Below are positions 63,937 to 64,000 of a DNA stretch of 64,000 nucleotides, in pieces. The stretch is from Paraburkholderia megapolitana (GTDB lineage: Bacteria; Pseudomonadota; Gammaproteobacteria; Burkholderiales; Burkholderiaceae), in contig NZ_CP041743.1 in assembly GCF_007556815.1 (NCBI RefSeq), forward strand, positions 682,001 through 746,000, read 5' to 3'. Both the position numbers and the translations under genes were made by a program. Below the pieces are notes generated by a model. That model ran no database searches, was not told where the DNA came from, and saw only the letters and a program-made list of their open reading frames with translations. Numbering within the stretch: position 1 is the stretch's first letter; each line of letters starts with the position of its first letter.

Positions 63937-64000
63937 CTACTTCTTCTGCTGCAGGAGTGTCTTCAATTCCTCGACGTTTTCCTCGACGCGCTTCGCGATC
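63937..64000 (-). CDS. C-terminus of a small or unknown protein (runs off the right edge)
   Basis: Read on the minus strand the last codons give IAKRVEENVEELKTLLQQKK and then TAG at 63937-63939. The sequence is a charged amphipathic helix. Too little is present to name a family. Codon use is like that of the neighbours. Confidence 0.5.
   Translation of the reverse strand, partial: IAKRVEENVEELKTLLQQKK

Overview
The window has the look of a Paraburkholderia/Burkholderia-type beta-proteobacterial chromosome. It has high-GC coding sequence with strong third-position GC, OpcP-type Gram-negative porins, an Anbu proteasome-like peptidase, an HU protein with a lysine/alanine-rich histone-H1-like tail, MocR-type regulators and many ABC uptake operons. 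No tRNA, rRNA or CRISPR array was seen.

Layout. 1-7446: a truncated TonB siderophore receptor behind a Fur-box-like site, a YdeP-type molybdopterin oxidoreductase divergent from a MocR-type regulator with a small downstream gene, and a BrkB/YihY membrane protein. 7836-15829: a porin, an orphan Anbu peptidase, the HU/H1-like protein, a MocR regulator divergent from an AhpD-like protein, and an uncharacterised pair (coiled-coil membrane protein plus a periplasmic-binding/LysM fusion). 15990-26339: a POT peptide transporter, an XRE-cupin regulator, a complete oppABCDF operon and an OprD porin, which together make a peptide uptake block. 26370-35324: an IclR regulator divergent from a PotABC-like importer followed without gaps by a three-subunit FAD/[2Fe-2S] dehydrogenase and a binding protein (a catabolic operon for an amine or imino acid), then a PanE-like reductase read the other way.

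35403-42036 is an AT-richer accessory island and the highlight of the window. It holds a broken gene for a secreted cysteine-rich protein (in-frame TGA), a decayed IS630-type transposase, and then a complete class II microcin locus. The locus encodes an 80-residue double-glycine-leader precursor with a Gly/Ala-rich core, a two-helix membrane protein that is the probable immunity factor, a CvaA/HlyD-type adaptor, a C39-peptidase ABC exporter with an intact Cys-His-Asp triad, and its own TolC-family outer membrane channel. The exporter would cleave the leader and move the peptide straight out through the adaptor and channel.

42203-54597: a serine hydrolase, ornithine cyclodeaminase and LysR regulator, a second porin, a dipeptide-type ABC importer with both ATPases fused in one protein, an alpha/beta hydrolase, and a GntR-family regulator that overlaps acnA (54594-57245). 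A perfect 15-bp inverted repeat sits next to the acnA start. 57331-62555: an EmrAB-NodT tripartite efflux operon with two tandem paralogous MarR regulators and three related palindromes in front of the three start points. 62724-63907 is an MFS transporter broken by a one-base deletion, and the window ends inside a small minus-strand gene.
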